Program-made: the position numbers and the translations under genes | In this document: positions 36,074 through 44,964 of the stretch, one piece after another | Position numbering within the stretch: the stretch's first letter is position 1 | Layout: every line of letters starts with the position of its first letter | Assembly (NCBI GenBank): GCA_002284875.1 | Contig: CP015604.1 | Span: 806,001 to 870,000, forward strand | DNA length: 64,000 bases | Source of the DNA: Actinobacteria bacterium IMCC26103 | GTDB taxonomy: Bacteria > Actinomycetota > Actinomycetes > Nanopelagicales > Nanopelagicaceae | Direction of reading: 5' to 3' | The notes under the pieces: generated by a model | What the model saw: only the letters and a program-made list of their open reading frames with translations | Databases searched by the model: none | What the model was told of the DNA's origin: nothing

Positions 36074-37042
36074 ATGAGCGATGAGTCAGCAAAGATCCAG
36101 GCACGTTTAATTCGCGATCTGGAACCTGTTGTTGCAGTAGAGCTCGAACGTCATTTATCGGTACAGAAAAATTGGTATCCGCACGAGTATGTCCCTTGGT
36201 CAGAAGGCCGCGATTACGCAGGTCCACTAAATGGCGATGCGTGGGAAGCGAAAGATTCTCGCCTGACTCCGGTTGCGCAAGATTCACTAATTCTTAATTT
36301 ACTTACTGAAGATAATTTACCTAGTTATCACACTGAGATTGCGATCTCTATGGGACGCGATGGCGCCTGGGGCAATTGGATTGAACGCTGGACTGCTGAA
36401 GAAGCGCGCCACGCAATTGTTATCCGCGATTATCTAATGGCAACCCGCGGAGTCGACCCTTACGAACTCGAAGATTTACGTATGGCGCATATGTCACTTG
36501 GTTACCAAACTCCATATGAAAACGATATGTTGCACACAATCGCTTATGTTTCCTTTCAAGAGTTAGCTACGCGTATTTCTCACCGCAATACTGGCAAAAT
36601 TTCTGATGATCCAATCGCCGAAGGCATGATGCAACGCGTTGCTTTAGATGAAAACCTACATATGCTCTTCTATCGAAACACCTTGTCTGCAGCCCTTGAT
36701 ATGGAACCTAACGCTTCCATGCGCGCTATCGCCGATGTAGTAACTAACTTTGATATGCCAGGTGCGAATATGCCGGGCTTTGGTCGCAAGGCGGTGCAGA
36801 TTGCACTGGCCGGCATTTATGATCTGCAACAACATCTTGATGAGGTCGTATCTCCAGTCTTGCGTGCCTGGAACGTCTTTGAAAGAAACGATTTAACTGG
36901 CGATGGTTTGGTCGCGCGAGATGAGATCGCTGCCTTCATGAATAAGTCAGGTAAGGAAGCGGCCATATTCAACGATAAGCGCGAAGTTTACTTCGATCGC
37001 CTGATCGCACGCGGCCAAGAACCAATTCGCATCCAAAAGTAG
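36074..37042 (+). CDS. desA: Acyl-[acyl-carrier-protein] desaturase (ferritin-like di-iron)
   Basis: Soluble stearoyl-ACP-type desaturases insert a cis double bond into acyl-ACP. The 322-residue product has the two di-iron motifs: EEARH (in WTAEEARHAIVIRDYL, near residue 112) and DENLH (near 193), plus ISMGRDGAWGNWIERW. It resembles mycobacterial DesA1/DesA2. It probably sets membrane fluidity. It is followed 19 bases later by the amidotransferase gene, but a functional link to that cluster is not obvious. Confidence 0.9.
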   Translation: MSDESAKIQARLIRDLEPVVAVELERHLSVQKNWYPHEYVPWSEGRDYAGPLNGDAWEAKDSRLTPVAQDSLILNLLTEDNLPSYHTEIAISMGRDGAWGNWIERWTAEEARHAIVIRDYLMATRGVDPYELEDLRMAHMSLGYQTPYENDMLHTIAYVSFQELATRISHRNTGKISDDPIAEGMMQRVALDENLHMLFYRNTLSAALDMEPNASMRAIADVVTNFDMPGANMPGFGRKAVQIALAGIYDLQQHLDEVVSPVLRAWNVFERNDLTGDGLVARDEIAAFMNKSGKEAAIFNDKREVYFDRLIARGQEPIRIQK

Positions 37043-37061
37043 CCGTTAGTAGAGTTCGCCC

Positions 37062-37796
37062 ATGTCTAAACGTGTGCTATTTATCGAACACGACCATGCA
37101 TCCGAGGCAGGTCCAATTTCACAAAGATTTGCTGAACTTGGCTTTGAGATAAATCGCTTTCTAATTGTTGATGAAGCAAATTACTTAACTCCCAACGTAA
37201 CTGTTACTTGGCCAGATTTATTGCAATTTGATGTGTTGGTTGTATTAGGTGCGCCATGGGGAGCTTGGGAAGATGAGCGAATCGGTAATTGGTTAACGCC
37301 TGAAAGAGCAAAAGTTTTAGAAGCCCATAACGCTGGTATTCCTATTCTCGGTATTTGTTTTGGCGGGCAATTAATGGCCCGCGTATTAGGCGGATCGGTT
37401 GCACGTGCCCCAAAGGCCGAACTCGGTTGGTATGAGATCAAGAGCGATGACACTTCTCTAATCGAAACCGGTCCGTGGTTTCAATATCACTGGGATCGCT
37501 GGCAATTGCCTCCTGGCGCAGTAGAAATTGCACGCACTGAAATCGCTTCACAAGCCTTTACCTTTGGGCGCACTTTAGGTCTGCAATTTCATCCCGAAAT
37601 CGATTCGCATGTATTGGATCTTTGGTTAGCCATGGAAGGCGGATGCGTCGAAGTTGAGTCAGAAGGCGTAGTCGTCGAGGAGCTACGAGCCCAAACCAAG
37701 GCGATTGAGCCTGGCTCAAATAAGCGAGGCTACGATCTGGTCGATCGATTCCTCTCTAGAATAGCGACTTCAGAGATAAAAACTTTTAACGCTTAA
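37062..37796 (+). CDS. Class I glutamine amidotransferase / gamma-glutamyl hydrolase-like protein
   Basis: This 244-residue protein is a free-standing class I (triad) amidotransferase. The nucleophile Cys is about residue 99 in LGICFGGQLMARVLGG, and the His and Glu are in LQFHPEID near 185. No synthase domain is fused. Next to a glutamine-synthetase-like ligase, an alcohol dehydrogenase and an aldehyde dehydrogenase, it may hydrolyse a gamma-glutamyl amide, as PuuD does in putrescine breakdown; PuuD itself is a related class I fold. It could instead be a GMP-synthase-like amidotransferase of unknown partner. Substrate is inferred from neighbours only. Confidence 0.8.
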   Translation: MSKRVLFIEHDHASEAGPISQRFAELGFEINRFLIVDEANYLTPNVTVTWPDLLQFDVLVVLGAPWGAWEDERIGNWLTPERAKVLEAHNAGIPILGICFGGQLMARVLGGSVARAPKAELGWYEIKSDDTSLIETGPWFQYHWDRWQLPPGAVEIARTEIASQAFTFGRTLGLQFHPEIDSHVLDLWLAMEGGCVEVESEGVVVEELRAQTKAIEPGSNKRGYDLVDRFLSRIATSEIKTFNA

Positions 37797-37814
37797 CTAT
37801 TTTTAGGAGATGTA

Positions 37815-38993
37815 ATGAACACCTTTGGCGCCTTTAATAACCACCTACCTGTAAAAGTGCGCTTCGGCGAAGGGATCTCTAACTCGCTACCAGTTGTAAT
37901 TGATGAGCTAGGTGCGAGCAAAGTTTTTTTGATGGTCGATGCTGGGATTGAGAAATTTAATCCGGCGGCTAAGGCGCTGATTGATCGCCTAACTTCAATT
38001 TCACATCTGACTGTGACAGTCTTTGAAAAGCCGGCAGGGGAACCAACAATTGAGATGGTTGATGATGCAACTGCTGCCTTTAAGAGTTCTAGTTCAGAAG
38101 TCGTGGTCGCGTTGGGTGGCGGATCTGTTATCGATACGGCAAAAGCAGCGCGTTTATGTGCAGAACTAAATTGTACCTTCCGCGAATTTCAGGCCCAAAG
38201 CCCAAACTATCCAGCGCCAATAGCCTCACTTATCGCTATTCCAACATCAGCAGGAACTGGCTCTGAAGTATCTGGTGGTTCGGTAATTTCAGATAACCAA
38301 TCCGGAATTAAAGCTGGAATCGCCAACGGAAATCTGCGTGCCCAAGTAGCACTTGTTGATCCAGTTCTTACCTACAGCATGCCACCAACTATGACCGCTA
38401 ACACCGGAATTGATGCGCTGGCACAAGCAATTGCTGGAATTATCGCCAAATGCTCAACTCCAATCGGAGATGCAATTGGATATGAAGCAGTTCGCATGAT
38501 GTCTGGCGCGCTAGTTGCCGCTTATAAGAACGGCGAAGATAAAGAAGCGCGTGCTGCGATGTCAGCTGGCAGCATGATGGCGGGCTTAACTATGAATATC
38601 TCTGATTGCACAGCCGAGCATTCACTTGGCCAGGCAATTGGCGGCTTAAAGCATGTGCCGCATGGTTTAACTATTGGATTAGTTTTAGTTGAAACCCTTA
38701 CTCGGGAAGCTAAAGTTGTTCCCGAAAAGATGGAGCGCGTCGCAGATGCACTTGGTGCAGCACCTGACGAGACCCGCAATGGATCTCGCGCGGTCAACGC
38801 AGTTCGTAAAATCCTGGCAGATCTAAATTTCCCAGTACTTTCAAGTATCGGTGTAACCGCAGATGACATTGAACTTCTGTCCGATAACGCTTTAGATGAT
38901 TACTTCATCACCCAATCACCGCGTCCCTGGACGAAGGCCGAGGTCGTTGAAGCCTTTACCGCCGCGCTTAATTTAGAGAGTCGAAGTGCTTAA
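37815..38993 (+). CDS. Iron-type alcohol dehydrogenase family protein with altered metal site
   Basis: This 392-residue group III (Fe-type) alcohol dehydrogenase has NAD-binding GGGSVIDTAKAARL near residue 97 and PTSAGTGSEVSGG near 140. The usual four metal ligands are Asp, His, His, His. Here the first pair reads GIDALAQAI (Gln where His is expected) and the third site reads LGQAIGG (Gln for His); Asp and the final His in HVPHG remain. It may use another metal or be metal-poor. A strong AGGAG precedes the ATG. It is tail-to-tail with the aldehyde dehydrogenase, one base apart. It probably oxidises an amino-alcohol-type substrate (inference). Confidence 0.88.
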   Translation: MNTFGAFNNHLPVKVRFGEGISNSLPVVIDELGASKVFLMVDAGIEKFNPAAKALIDRLTSISHLTVTVFEKPAGEPTIEMVDDATAAFKSSSSEVVVALGGGSVIDTAKAARLCAELNCTFREFQAQSPNYPAPIASLIAIPTSAGTGSEVSGGSVISDNQSGIKAGIANGNLRAQVALVDPVLTYSMPPTMTANTGIDALAQAIAGIIAKCSTPIGDAIGYEAVRMMSGALVAAYKNGEDKEARAAMSAGSMMAGLTMNISDCTAEHSLGQAIGGLKHVPHGLTIGLVLVETLTREAKVVPEKMERVADALGAAPDETRNGSRAVNAVRKILADLNFPVLSSIGVTADDIELLSDNALDDYFITQSPRPWTKAEVVEAFTAALNLESRSA

Positions 38994-38994
38994 T

Positions 38995-40362
38995 TTATTC
39001 AGTTGCGAAGAATACGTTCTTCGTTTCGGTGTAAGCATCGAGTGCATCGGGGCCTAGGGCTCTGCCTAAACCAGATTGCTTAAAGCCACCAAATGGTGTC
39101 CAGAAGCGAACTGATGAATGCGAATTAACCGAGAGGTTTCCACTTTCAATTGCGCGCGATACGCGCATGGCGCGACCTAAATCATTTGTCCAAATGGAAC
39201 CAGATAGCCCGTAATCAGATGCGTTGGCTAGCGAAATAGCTTCTGCTTCATCTTCGAAGGTTAGGACTGAGACAACTGGTCCAAAGATCTCTTCCTGCCA
39301 CGTACGAGTATTGACACTCTTTGGCATCAAAACTGTTGGCGGCATCCAGTACCCAGGGCCAGTTGGTGCACTACCTGTAAAAGCAACTGTGTCATCTTTA
39401 TTGTTTAGAAAAGATTGAACTGTCTCTAACTGCTTCTTGGAAATTAGTGGACCCATTTGAGAAGAATCAAGGTTGGGATCTTCGACGCGATAAGCCTTAA
39501 CGCTCTTTTCAAAACCTTCCATAAAGCGATCGAATGCGCTCTTTTGCACCAGGATACGTGAGCGTGCACAACAATCTTGTCCGGAGTTATCAAAAACCGC
39601 ACCAGGTGCAGCAGCTGCAGCGCGATCGATATCAGAGTCAGCAAAGATTACATTTGCGCTCTTCCCGCCAAGCTCCAGCGTCACGCGCTTAACTTGGTCA
39701 GCACATCCGGCCATGATCGATTTACCGACTGCCGTTGAACCAGTAAAAGAGATCTTGCGAACAGTTGGGTTAGAGACAAAGCGGGCGCCGACGACGCTAC
39801 CTTTTCCGACGATTACATTTAATACACCTTCGGGAATTCCCGCATCGAGTGCTAACTCCGCAAGTCTGACTGCAGTCATGGGAGTTAACTCAGCAGGCTT
39901 TAAGACAACGGTATTGCCTGCGGCAAGTGCTGCGGCAAATCCCCAACTTGCAATCGGCATTGGAAAGTTCCAAGGAACGATAATGCCGACTACACCTATC
40001 GGCTCTTTAAAGGTTATATCTACGCCACCGGCAACTGGAATCTGCTTTCCAAATAAACGCTCAGGGGCGCCTGCGTAGTAATTTAAAACGTTAGCAACGT
40101 TATCGGCTTCCCATAGCGCGTTGCCACGAGTATGGCCAGAGTTAGTTATCTCAAGTTGTGCAAGTTCTTCGCGGTGTGATGTAACCAGCGCTGAGAAACG
40201 GCGGAGCAAGTTAGCGCGGTCACCGGGGGAAACTTTCTTCCAACTTTCAAAGGCTTTGGCCGCTTTGGCAATTACCGCATCGGTTTGGGCTAGATCTGCT
40301 TCTTGCAGCGATACAACAATGGCCTCGGTGGCAGGGTTGATGAGATCAAAAGTTGTAGACAA
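38995..40362 (-). CDS. NAD(P)-dependent aldehyde dehydrogenase
   Basis: This 455-residue member of the ALDH superfamily has PWNFPMPIASWGFAAALAAGNT (cofactor binding), the catalytic Glu in VTLELGGKSANV near residue 227 and the catalytic Cys in NSGQDCCARSR near 261. It resembles betaine-aldehyde/gamma-glutamyl-aminobutyraldehyde dehydrogenases (PuuC type). The glutamine-synthetase-like gene ends 12 bases upstream on the same strand, suggesting an operon SDR-GS-ALDH. It probably oxidises the gamma-glutamyl aldehyde made by a neighbouring dehydrogenase. Confidence 0.9.
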   Translation of the reverse strand: MSTTFDLINPATEAIVVSLQEADLAQTDAVIAKAAKAFESWKKVSPGDRANLLRRFSALVTSHREELAQLEITNSGHTRGNALWEADNVANVLNYYAGAPERLFGKQIPVAGGVDITFKEPIGVVGIIVPWNFPMPIASWGFAAALAAGNTVVLKPAELTPMTAVRLAELALDAGIPEGVLNVIVGKGSVVGARFVSNPTVRKISFTGSTAVGKSIMAGCADQVKRVTLELGGKSANVIFADSDIDRAAAAAPGAVFDNSGQDCCARSRILVQKSAFDRFMEGFEKSVKAYRVEDPNLDSSQMGPLISKKQLETVQSFLNNKDDTVAFTGSAPTGPGYWMPPTVLMPKSVNTRTWQEEIFGPVVSVLTFEDEAEAISLANASDYGLSGSIWTNDLGRAMRVSRAIESGNLSVNSHSSVRFWTPFGGFKQSGLGRALGPDALDAYTETKNVFFATE

Positions 40363-40374
40363 TTTAAGCCTTTC

Positions 40375-41733
40375 TTAGAAGCGTTCGAAGTTACGGAAGA
40401 GTTCCCAATCAGTTACAGCTTTTCCATAAGCGGCAATTTCTACACGAGCCATATTTGCATAATGAGCTTGAACTTGCGCGCCAAAAGTTTCCTTAACCCA
40501 AGCGCTATTTTCCCAAAGTCCGAGCGCTTCGGTCATTGAGGAAGGAACACGAGAAGAATCTGATTCGTAGGCATTTCCTGTGAAGGCGGGCTCTAACTTA
40601 AGTTTCTTATTAACGCCATCAAGACCTGCGGCGATGATGCCAGCAACTGCTAGATAAGGATTTACATCTCCACCCGGAACACGATTTTCTAAACGCAACC
40701 CGGCGCCATGGCCAACTAGGCGCAGTGCGCATGTGCGGTTATCGCGTCCCCAGCGAATGGCAGTTGGTGCAAATGATCCTGGGACATAGCGCTTATAAGA
40801 GTTGATATTTGGAGCAAAGAGAAGAGATAGTTCGCGCAGGTGTGCTATCTGGCCTGCAATGAATTGGCGCCCGATCTCGCTCATACCGTGTTCTTTATCG
40901 GCATCATCGGTCATAACTAACTCGCCTTTAAGTCCACGGAAAGATAGGTGAATGTGGGAGGAGTTTCCTTCTTTTTCATTTGGCTTAGCCATAAAGGTAA
41001 GGGCATATCCCTGTTGTGAGGCGATCTCCTTTGCGCCATTTTTATAGATAACGTGGTTATCGCAATTAGATAGCGCATCTGAATACTTGAAGGCGATCTC
41101 GTGCTGACCGAAGTTACATTCACCTTTTACAGATTCCACAGTCATTCCAGCAGCAGACATTCCTAAACGGATATCGCGCAGCAACGGTTCGATCCGGGAT
41201 CCACCAAGGATCGAATAATCTACGTTGTATTGATTTACTGGAATTAGGTTCTTATAACCCTTATTCCAAGCCTCTTCATAAGTATCTTTAAAAACAACAA
41301 ATTCAAGTTCAGTGCCGCACATTGCCACCATGCCCGCTTTTTCAAGTTCGGCGATTTGCTTGCGCAAAACCTGGCGAGGGGATGCAACGACATCTGTGTG
41401 ATCGAGCCAAGCCACATCAGCAAGAACTAAAACCGCACCAGGCTGCCAAGGAATAAGGCGCAAAGTATTTAGATCTGGAATAAGCGCGAAATCGCTGTAG
41501 CCGCGCTCCCAAGAAGACATCTCGTAACCATCAACAGTATTCATATCTACATCTACGGCAAGTAAATAATTACAACCTTCAGTTCCGTGCTTAACAACCT
41601 CATCTAAAAAGTATTGGCCGTGGATTCGCTTGCCGGTTAAACGACCTTGCATATCGGTCATCGCGACTACAACGGTGTCGATGGTTCCGGCAGCAACAAG
41701 CGCCTTTAACTTCTCAAGGGTTAGCGAACTCAT
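40375..41733 (-). CDS. Glutamine-synthetase-like gamma-glutamyl-amine ligase
   Basis: This 452-residue protein has the glutamine synthetase catalytic core: GTELEFVVF, GECNFGQHEIAFKY, SSHIHLSF, PTAIRWGRDNRTCALR and ENRVPGGDVNPYLA. Its end (WELFRNFERF) and its neighbours fit the GlnA3/GlnA4/PuuA/IpuC branch, which couples glutamate to polyamines, ethanolamine or alkylamines rather than to ammonium. I see none of the adenylylation-site sequence of GlnA I. The substrate cannot be read from sequence. It is likely inducible by its amine or by nitrogen limitation, but no clear operator was found. Confidence 0.87.
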   Translation of the reverse strand: MSSLTLEKLKALVAAGTIDTVVVAMTDMQGRLTGKRIHGQYFLDEVVKHGTEGCNYLLAVDVDMNTVDGYEMSSWERGYSDFALIPDLNTLRLIPWQPGAVLVLADVAWLDHTDVVASPRQVLRKQIAELEKAGMVAMCGTELEFVVFKDTYEEAWNKGYKNLIPVNQYNVDYSILGGSRIEPLLRDIRLGMSAAGMTVESVKGECNFGQHEIAFKYSDALSNCDNHVIYKNGAKEIASQQGYALTFMAKPNEKEGNSSHIHLSFRGLKGELVMTDDADKEHGMSEIGRQFIAGQIAHLRELSLLFAPNINSYKRYVPGSFAPTAIRWGRDNRTCALRLVGHGAGLRLENRVPGGDVNPYLAVAGIIAAGLDGVNKKLKLEPAFTGNAYESDSSRVPSSMTEALGLWENSAWVKETFGAQVQAHYANMARVEIAAYGKAVTDWELFRNFERF

Positions 41734-41749
41734 ATCCGTACTATCTCAG

Positions 41750-42517
41750 TTACTGCGCAGTCATGCCACCATCGGCTGAAACGATGGAACCGGTCATAAA
41801 TGAACTCTCATCTGAGGCTAGAAATAGCACCACATTGGCGATTTCGCGGCTAGTTCCGGGGCGGCCAATTGGCTGGAATGAATCGATGGTTTTATAAACA
41901 TGATCAAGACCACCCAGCATCTTGGCGTGCGCATGATTAATCGGAGTATCAACCCAGCCAGGGCAAATCGCATTGCAGCGGATACCGGTCTTGGCATAAT
42001 CCAAAGCGATTCCTCTAGTAAACATAACGATCGCACCTTTAGAAGCTGAGTAAACGCTTAAGTAAGGCTCAGAGACTAAGCCGTTAACGCTGGACATATT
42101 TACAATCGAACCGCGTGAATTTTTAAGCATGTAAGGCAGAGCTGCGCGCGTTAAATACATCGCGCCCTTGACGTTCACATTTAAAGTTCTATCGATCGTC
42201 TCGTTTGTGACCTCGTGGAAGACACCTGGCAGATTTACTCCTGCGTTATTTACCAAAATATCGATAGCGCCGAATTTCTTAACAGTATCGTCAACGAGTG
42301 AGGTGCAGGCTTGGCTATCTGCGATATCAATTGCATATCCTTCAGCGACAAATCCTGATGCCGTTATTTGTTGAGCAGTCTTATTTGCTGATTCGAGATT
42401 GATATCGGCGCAGATAACTTTGGCGCCTTCTTCAGCTAAACGGATAGCGCTAGCCTCACCGATGCCAGATCCGGCGCCGGTCACTATGGCGATTCGGTCT
42501 TTCACTCGATCAGACAT
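41750..42517 (-). CDS. Short-chain dehydrogenase/reductase
   Basis: This classical SDR of 255 residues has TGAGSGIGEA (cofactor) at 14-23, NNAG near 91, catalytic Ser in IVNMSSVNG and YSASKGA near 156. The SDGG(M) C-terminus is typical of glucose/3-oxoacyl-type SDRs. A likely NAD preference is suggested by an Asp after the second strand (VICADIN). It leads the operon with the GS-like ligase (16-base gap). The substrate is unknown; oxidation of a hydroxyl on the amine substrate is possible. Confidence 0.9.
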   Translation of the reverse strand: MSDRVKDRIAIVTGAGSGIGEASAIRLAEEGAKVICADINLESANKTAQQITASGFVAEGYAIDIADSQACTSLVDDTVKKFGAIDILVNNAGVNLPGVFHEVTNETIDRTLNVNVKGAMYLTRAALPYMLKNSRGSIVNMSSVNGLVSEPYLSVYSASKGAIVMFTRGIALDYAKTGIRCNAICPGWVDTPINHAHAKMLGGLDHVYKTIDSFQPIGRPGTSREIANVVLFLASDESSFMTGSIVSADGGMTAQ

Positions 42518-42532
42518 TGGGTGCTCCTTAAA

Positions 42533-42572
42533 ATAATTAGCCCACCTAACAATTGCTAGGTGGGCTAATTAT
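42533..42572 (-). terminator. Perfect 16-bp stem between permease and SDR genes
   Basis: ATAATTAGCCCACCTA (42533-42548) pairs perfectly with TAGGTGGGCTAATTAT (42557-42572) around an 8-base loop. It begins just after the permease stop. The flanking A/T runs on both sides make it a good intrinsic terminator. It would separate, or only partly insulate, the permease from the SDR-ligase-ALDH genes. Confidence 0.85.
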
Positions 42573-42586
42573 AGGTTAATTAGGAA

Positions 42587-44077
42587 TTAATTTACGTTAC
42601 GAACAATTCCCTTGAAGTGCTTGTGAGCAGATACCCACCACCAGATCATGGCGCCACCGAGGACGACCAAGAAGGCGATAGGTGTGTAGTTAGCAGATAA
42701 GAGCTTGAAGTCTGCAGACCACCAGATACCCGCTGGAGTAGTTGGGAGACAGAAGTAGATAGAGACGATAACAATTTCAAGAATTGCAATCGGTGCCATC
42801 CACTTCCATTTATTTCCCAGGTTCCAATCTCCTTGCTTAAAGGCATCACCTTTACGCCAGCGCAGCCAGATTGGAATTGCGAAAGAACCAAAGAGACCGA
42901 TAACTGCCATCGAAGTAACGGCAAAGAAAGCGACTGCAGACCAGATTGCCGGAAGAGCAATCACAAGAGCTGCTGCACCGAGTGCAAAAGCAGCATTGGA
43001 TGGGTTGTGGTTCATATCTAACTTGATCCAGTTCTTATGTCCTGGAACTGCACGGTCGCGAGAGAAGGCGAACAACATACGAGATCCTGCAGTTACGCAA
43101 GACATGCCGCAGAAGAATTGTCCGACACAAGTAATTATCAGAATTATCTTAGCCCAGCCCATTGATAGCGCTGTTACGAAGATTGCCTGTGAAGCACCGC
43201 CAGCCTTGGTAATTCCAGCCTCATCAGTTGCTGCATATAAGAAAGCAAGAAGCATTAGCCAACCTGCGACTGCAGAGTAAGCAATTGATTTCCATAGCCC
43301 TTGAGCAGCAGCCTTAGTTGCTTGACCAGTCTCCTCAGATACGTGAGCTGAAGCATCGAAACCAGTAATTGTGTATTGGGTAAGCAAGAAACCTACTGGA
43401 AGTACATAGAACCAGTAGTTACCAAATCCACTGTTATTGATCTGGTGGGTGAATACCCAAGAAGTTGATTGATGCTTGGCAGGAACCAATACCAGGATCA
43501 AAATTACTGCCGCCACACCACCTACGTGCCACCAGACATTTATGCCCTGTAAGCGATGGATGATGTTTGCGCCATAGATATTCATTGCAATATGAATTAA
43601 TAGAGTTGCGGCAAAGACTGCGAAGACAATCTTCAAATTCCCTGGATCTATTGAGTTATTAAAAAGATTTGCAGTGTAAACAAAGAAGTTGGCAAATCCA
43701 TAATCAACACCTGCGGTTACTGCGATTAAGCCCATAAGGTTTAGCCAGCCGGTCACCCAACCGTGTACTGGCTTACCTAGGTTTAGCGCCCAATAGTAAA
43801 TTCCACCAGCAGTTGGCATTGCAGATAGCAGTTCTGCCATAACCAAGCCGATGATCATGATCAAGCTGGCGATAATTGGCCAACCGATAGAGATCGCAAC
43901 CGGCCCGCCGTTATTCCAAGCTTGTGCGAATGTTGTAAAACATCCAGAAAGAATTGAAATGATCGAGAATGAGATAGCGAAGTTGTGAAAACCGCTCCAC
44001 TTTCGATCAAACTCTTGTTTATATCCCAGTTCGGCTAACTTAGCCGCATCTGCATCGTGTGTATTAACCAATTGCAT
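42587..44077 (-). CDS. APC-superfamily amino acid/amine permease
   Basis: This 496-residue membrane protein has about 12 hydrophobic spans and the APC-type motif TGFDASAHVSEETGQATKAA in its middle loop. This motif is typical of the amino acid/choline (GABA-permease-like) branch. It is on the same strand and upstream of the SDR-ligase-ALDH genes, so it probably imports the amine or amino acid they consume. AGGAGG lies close to the ATG. The substrate is inferred from neighbours. Confidence 0.9.
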   Translation of the reverse strand: MQLVNTHDADAAKLAELGYKQEFDRKWSGFHNFAISFSIISILSGCFTTFAQAWNNGGPVAISIGWPIIASLIMIIGLVMAELLSAMPTAGGIYYWALNLGKPVHGWVTGWLNLMGLIAVTAGVDYGFANFFVYTANLFNNSIDPGNLKIVFAVFAATLLIHIAMNIYGANIIHRLQGINVWWHVGGVAAVILILVLVPAKHQSTSWVFTHQINNSGFGNYWFYVLPVGFLLTQYTITGFDASAHVSEETGQATKAAAQGLWKSIAYSAVAGWLMLLAFLYAATDEAGITKAGGASQAIFVTALSMGWAKIILIITCVGQFFCGMSCVTAGSRMLFAFSRDRAVPGHKNWIKLDMNHNPSNAAFALGAAALVIALPAIWSAVAFFAVTSMAVIGLFGSFAIPIWLRWRKGDAFKQGDWNLGNKWKWMAPIAILEIVIVSIYFCLPTTPAGIWWSADFKLLSANYTPIAFLVVLGGAMIWWWVSAHKHFKGIVRNVN

Positions 44078-44202
44078 TCCTCCTATAGCCGCTTTAACAG
44101 CAGAACTCCGTGATCTGCAGTCGTTGGTGCTGGATCGGTGAGGGGCACCGAGGTAACCTTTCTACTTCAAGTCTCCTCTAAACGGAAGTGGTTTGTCAGA
44201 AA

Positions 44203-44943
44203 ATGTGCCGACTTTTAGGGTTCGTGTCTTCCCAGCCCGAGTCTTTTGCGCAGGCGGTCGGTGAAAATTTAGATGAATTTATCCATCTATCTACCGTGCA
44301 TTGTGATGGCTGGGGTATAGCGACTCTTGATGAGAAAACGGCGGCAGCCCATGTATCTCGCGCTCCTGAATTAGCTGAATCCAGTTTGCTATTTACAAAA
44401 ACATTACAGACTACAAATACTGACGGGGCTCTGCTGCACCTGCGCTGGGCAACGACCGGAATTCCCGTTAGTGAAAATAACACCCATCCATTTACACACA
44501 ATGGATTTACCTTTATTCACAACGGTGCGATAAATCCACCGAGCGCGCTTGAACCTGAAATCGCACCTAAATTTGCGGAATTTATCTTGGGGCAGTCCGA
44601 TAGCGAGAGATATTTTTACTTTCTATTGACGCAGATAGAGAACTTAGGTCTAGTCGATGGTGTTAAGAGCGCTGTAAATAAAATTCGGGACAGTTATGAT
44701 TTTTCAAGTATTAATGCGATGTTGATGAATGATAAATATTTCATTACTATCTGCGAACATGATCCTGCCCGCAAACCAGCATGGGGACTCGACGGTTATT
44801 ACGATCTATTCTATAAACCAGAGATGGACCAAGTTCTAGTCGCATCCAGTGGTTGGGATCAGGCAGGTTGGATAAATTTGCCAAACCATCACATCTTGGT
44901 AGTAGATAGAGCCAGCCTTAGCCCGAAGGTGCTAGCCCTCTAA
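44203..44943 (+). CDS. Class II glutamine amidotransferase (EgtC/YafJ-like)
   Basis: This Ntn-type amidotransferase has Cys2 as nucleophile once Met is removed (MCRLLGF). The start ATG 44203 is chosen because the catalytic Cys must follow it directly; upstream codons in frame are not needed. CDGWGIA, LLHLRWATTG and THPFTHNGFTFIHNGAIN are the family blocks. The length is 246 residues. EgtC hydrolyses a gamma-glutamyl bond in ergothioneine synthesis, but no egtB or egtD is nearby. It may act on a gamma-glutamyl compound of the adjacent cluster. It is divergent from the permease. Confidence 0.88.
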   Translation: MCRLLGFVSSQPESFAQAVGENLDEFIHLSTVHCDGWGIATLDEKTAAAHVSRAPELAESSLLFTKTLQTTNTDGALLHLRWATTGIPVSENNTHPFTHNGFTFIHNGAINPPSALEPEIAPKFAEFILGQSDSERYFYFLLTQIENLGLVDGVKSAVNKIRDSYDFSSINAMLMNDKYFITICEHDPARKPAWGLDGYYDLFYKPEMDQVLVASSGWDQAGWINLPNHHILVVDRASLSPKVLAL

Positions 44944-44964
44944 TCCACCGATAGTCTTAGCGCT

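Noticed and set aside
44078-44202. Hairpin CGGTG/CACCG in the permease leader, considered as a riboswitch
   Set aside because: Only a five-pair stem; no conserved core of any riboswitch class I know could be matched.
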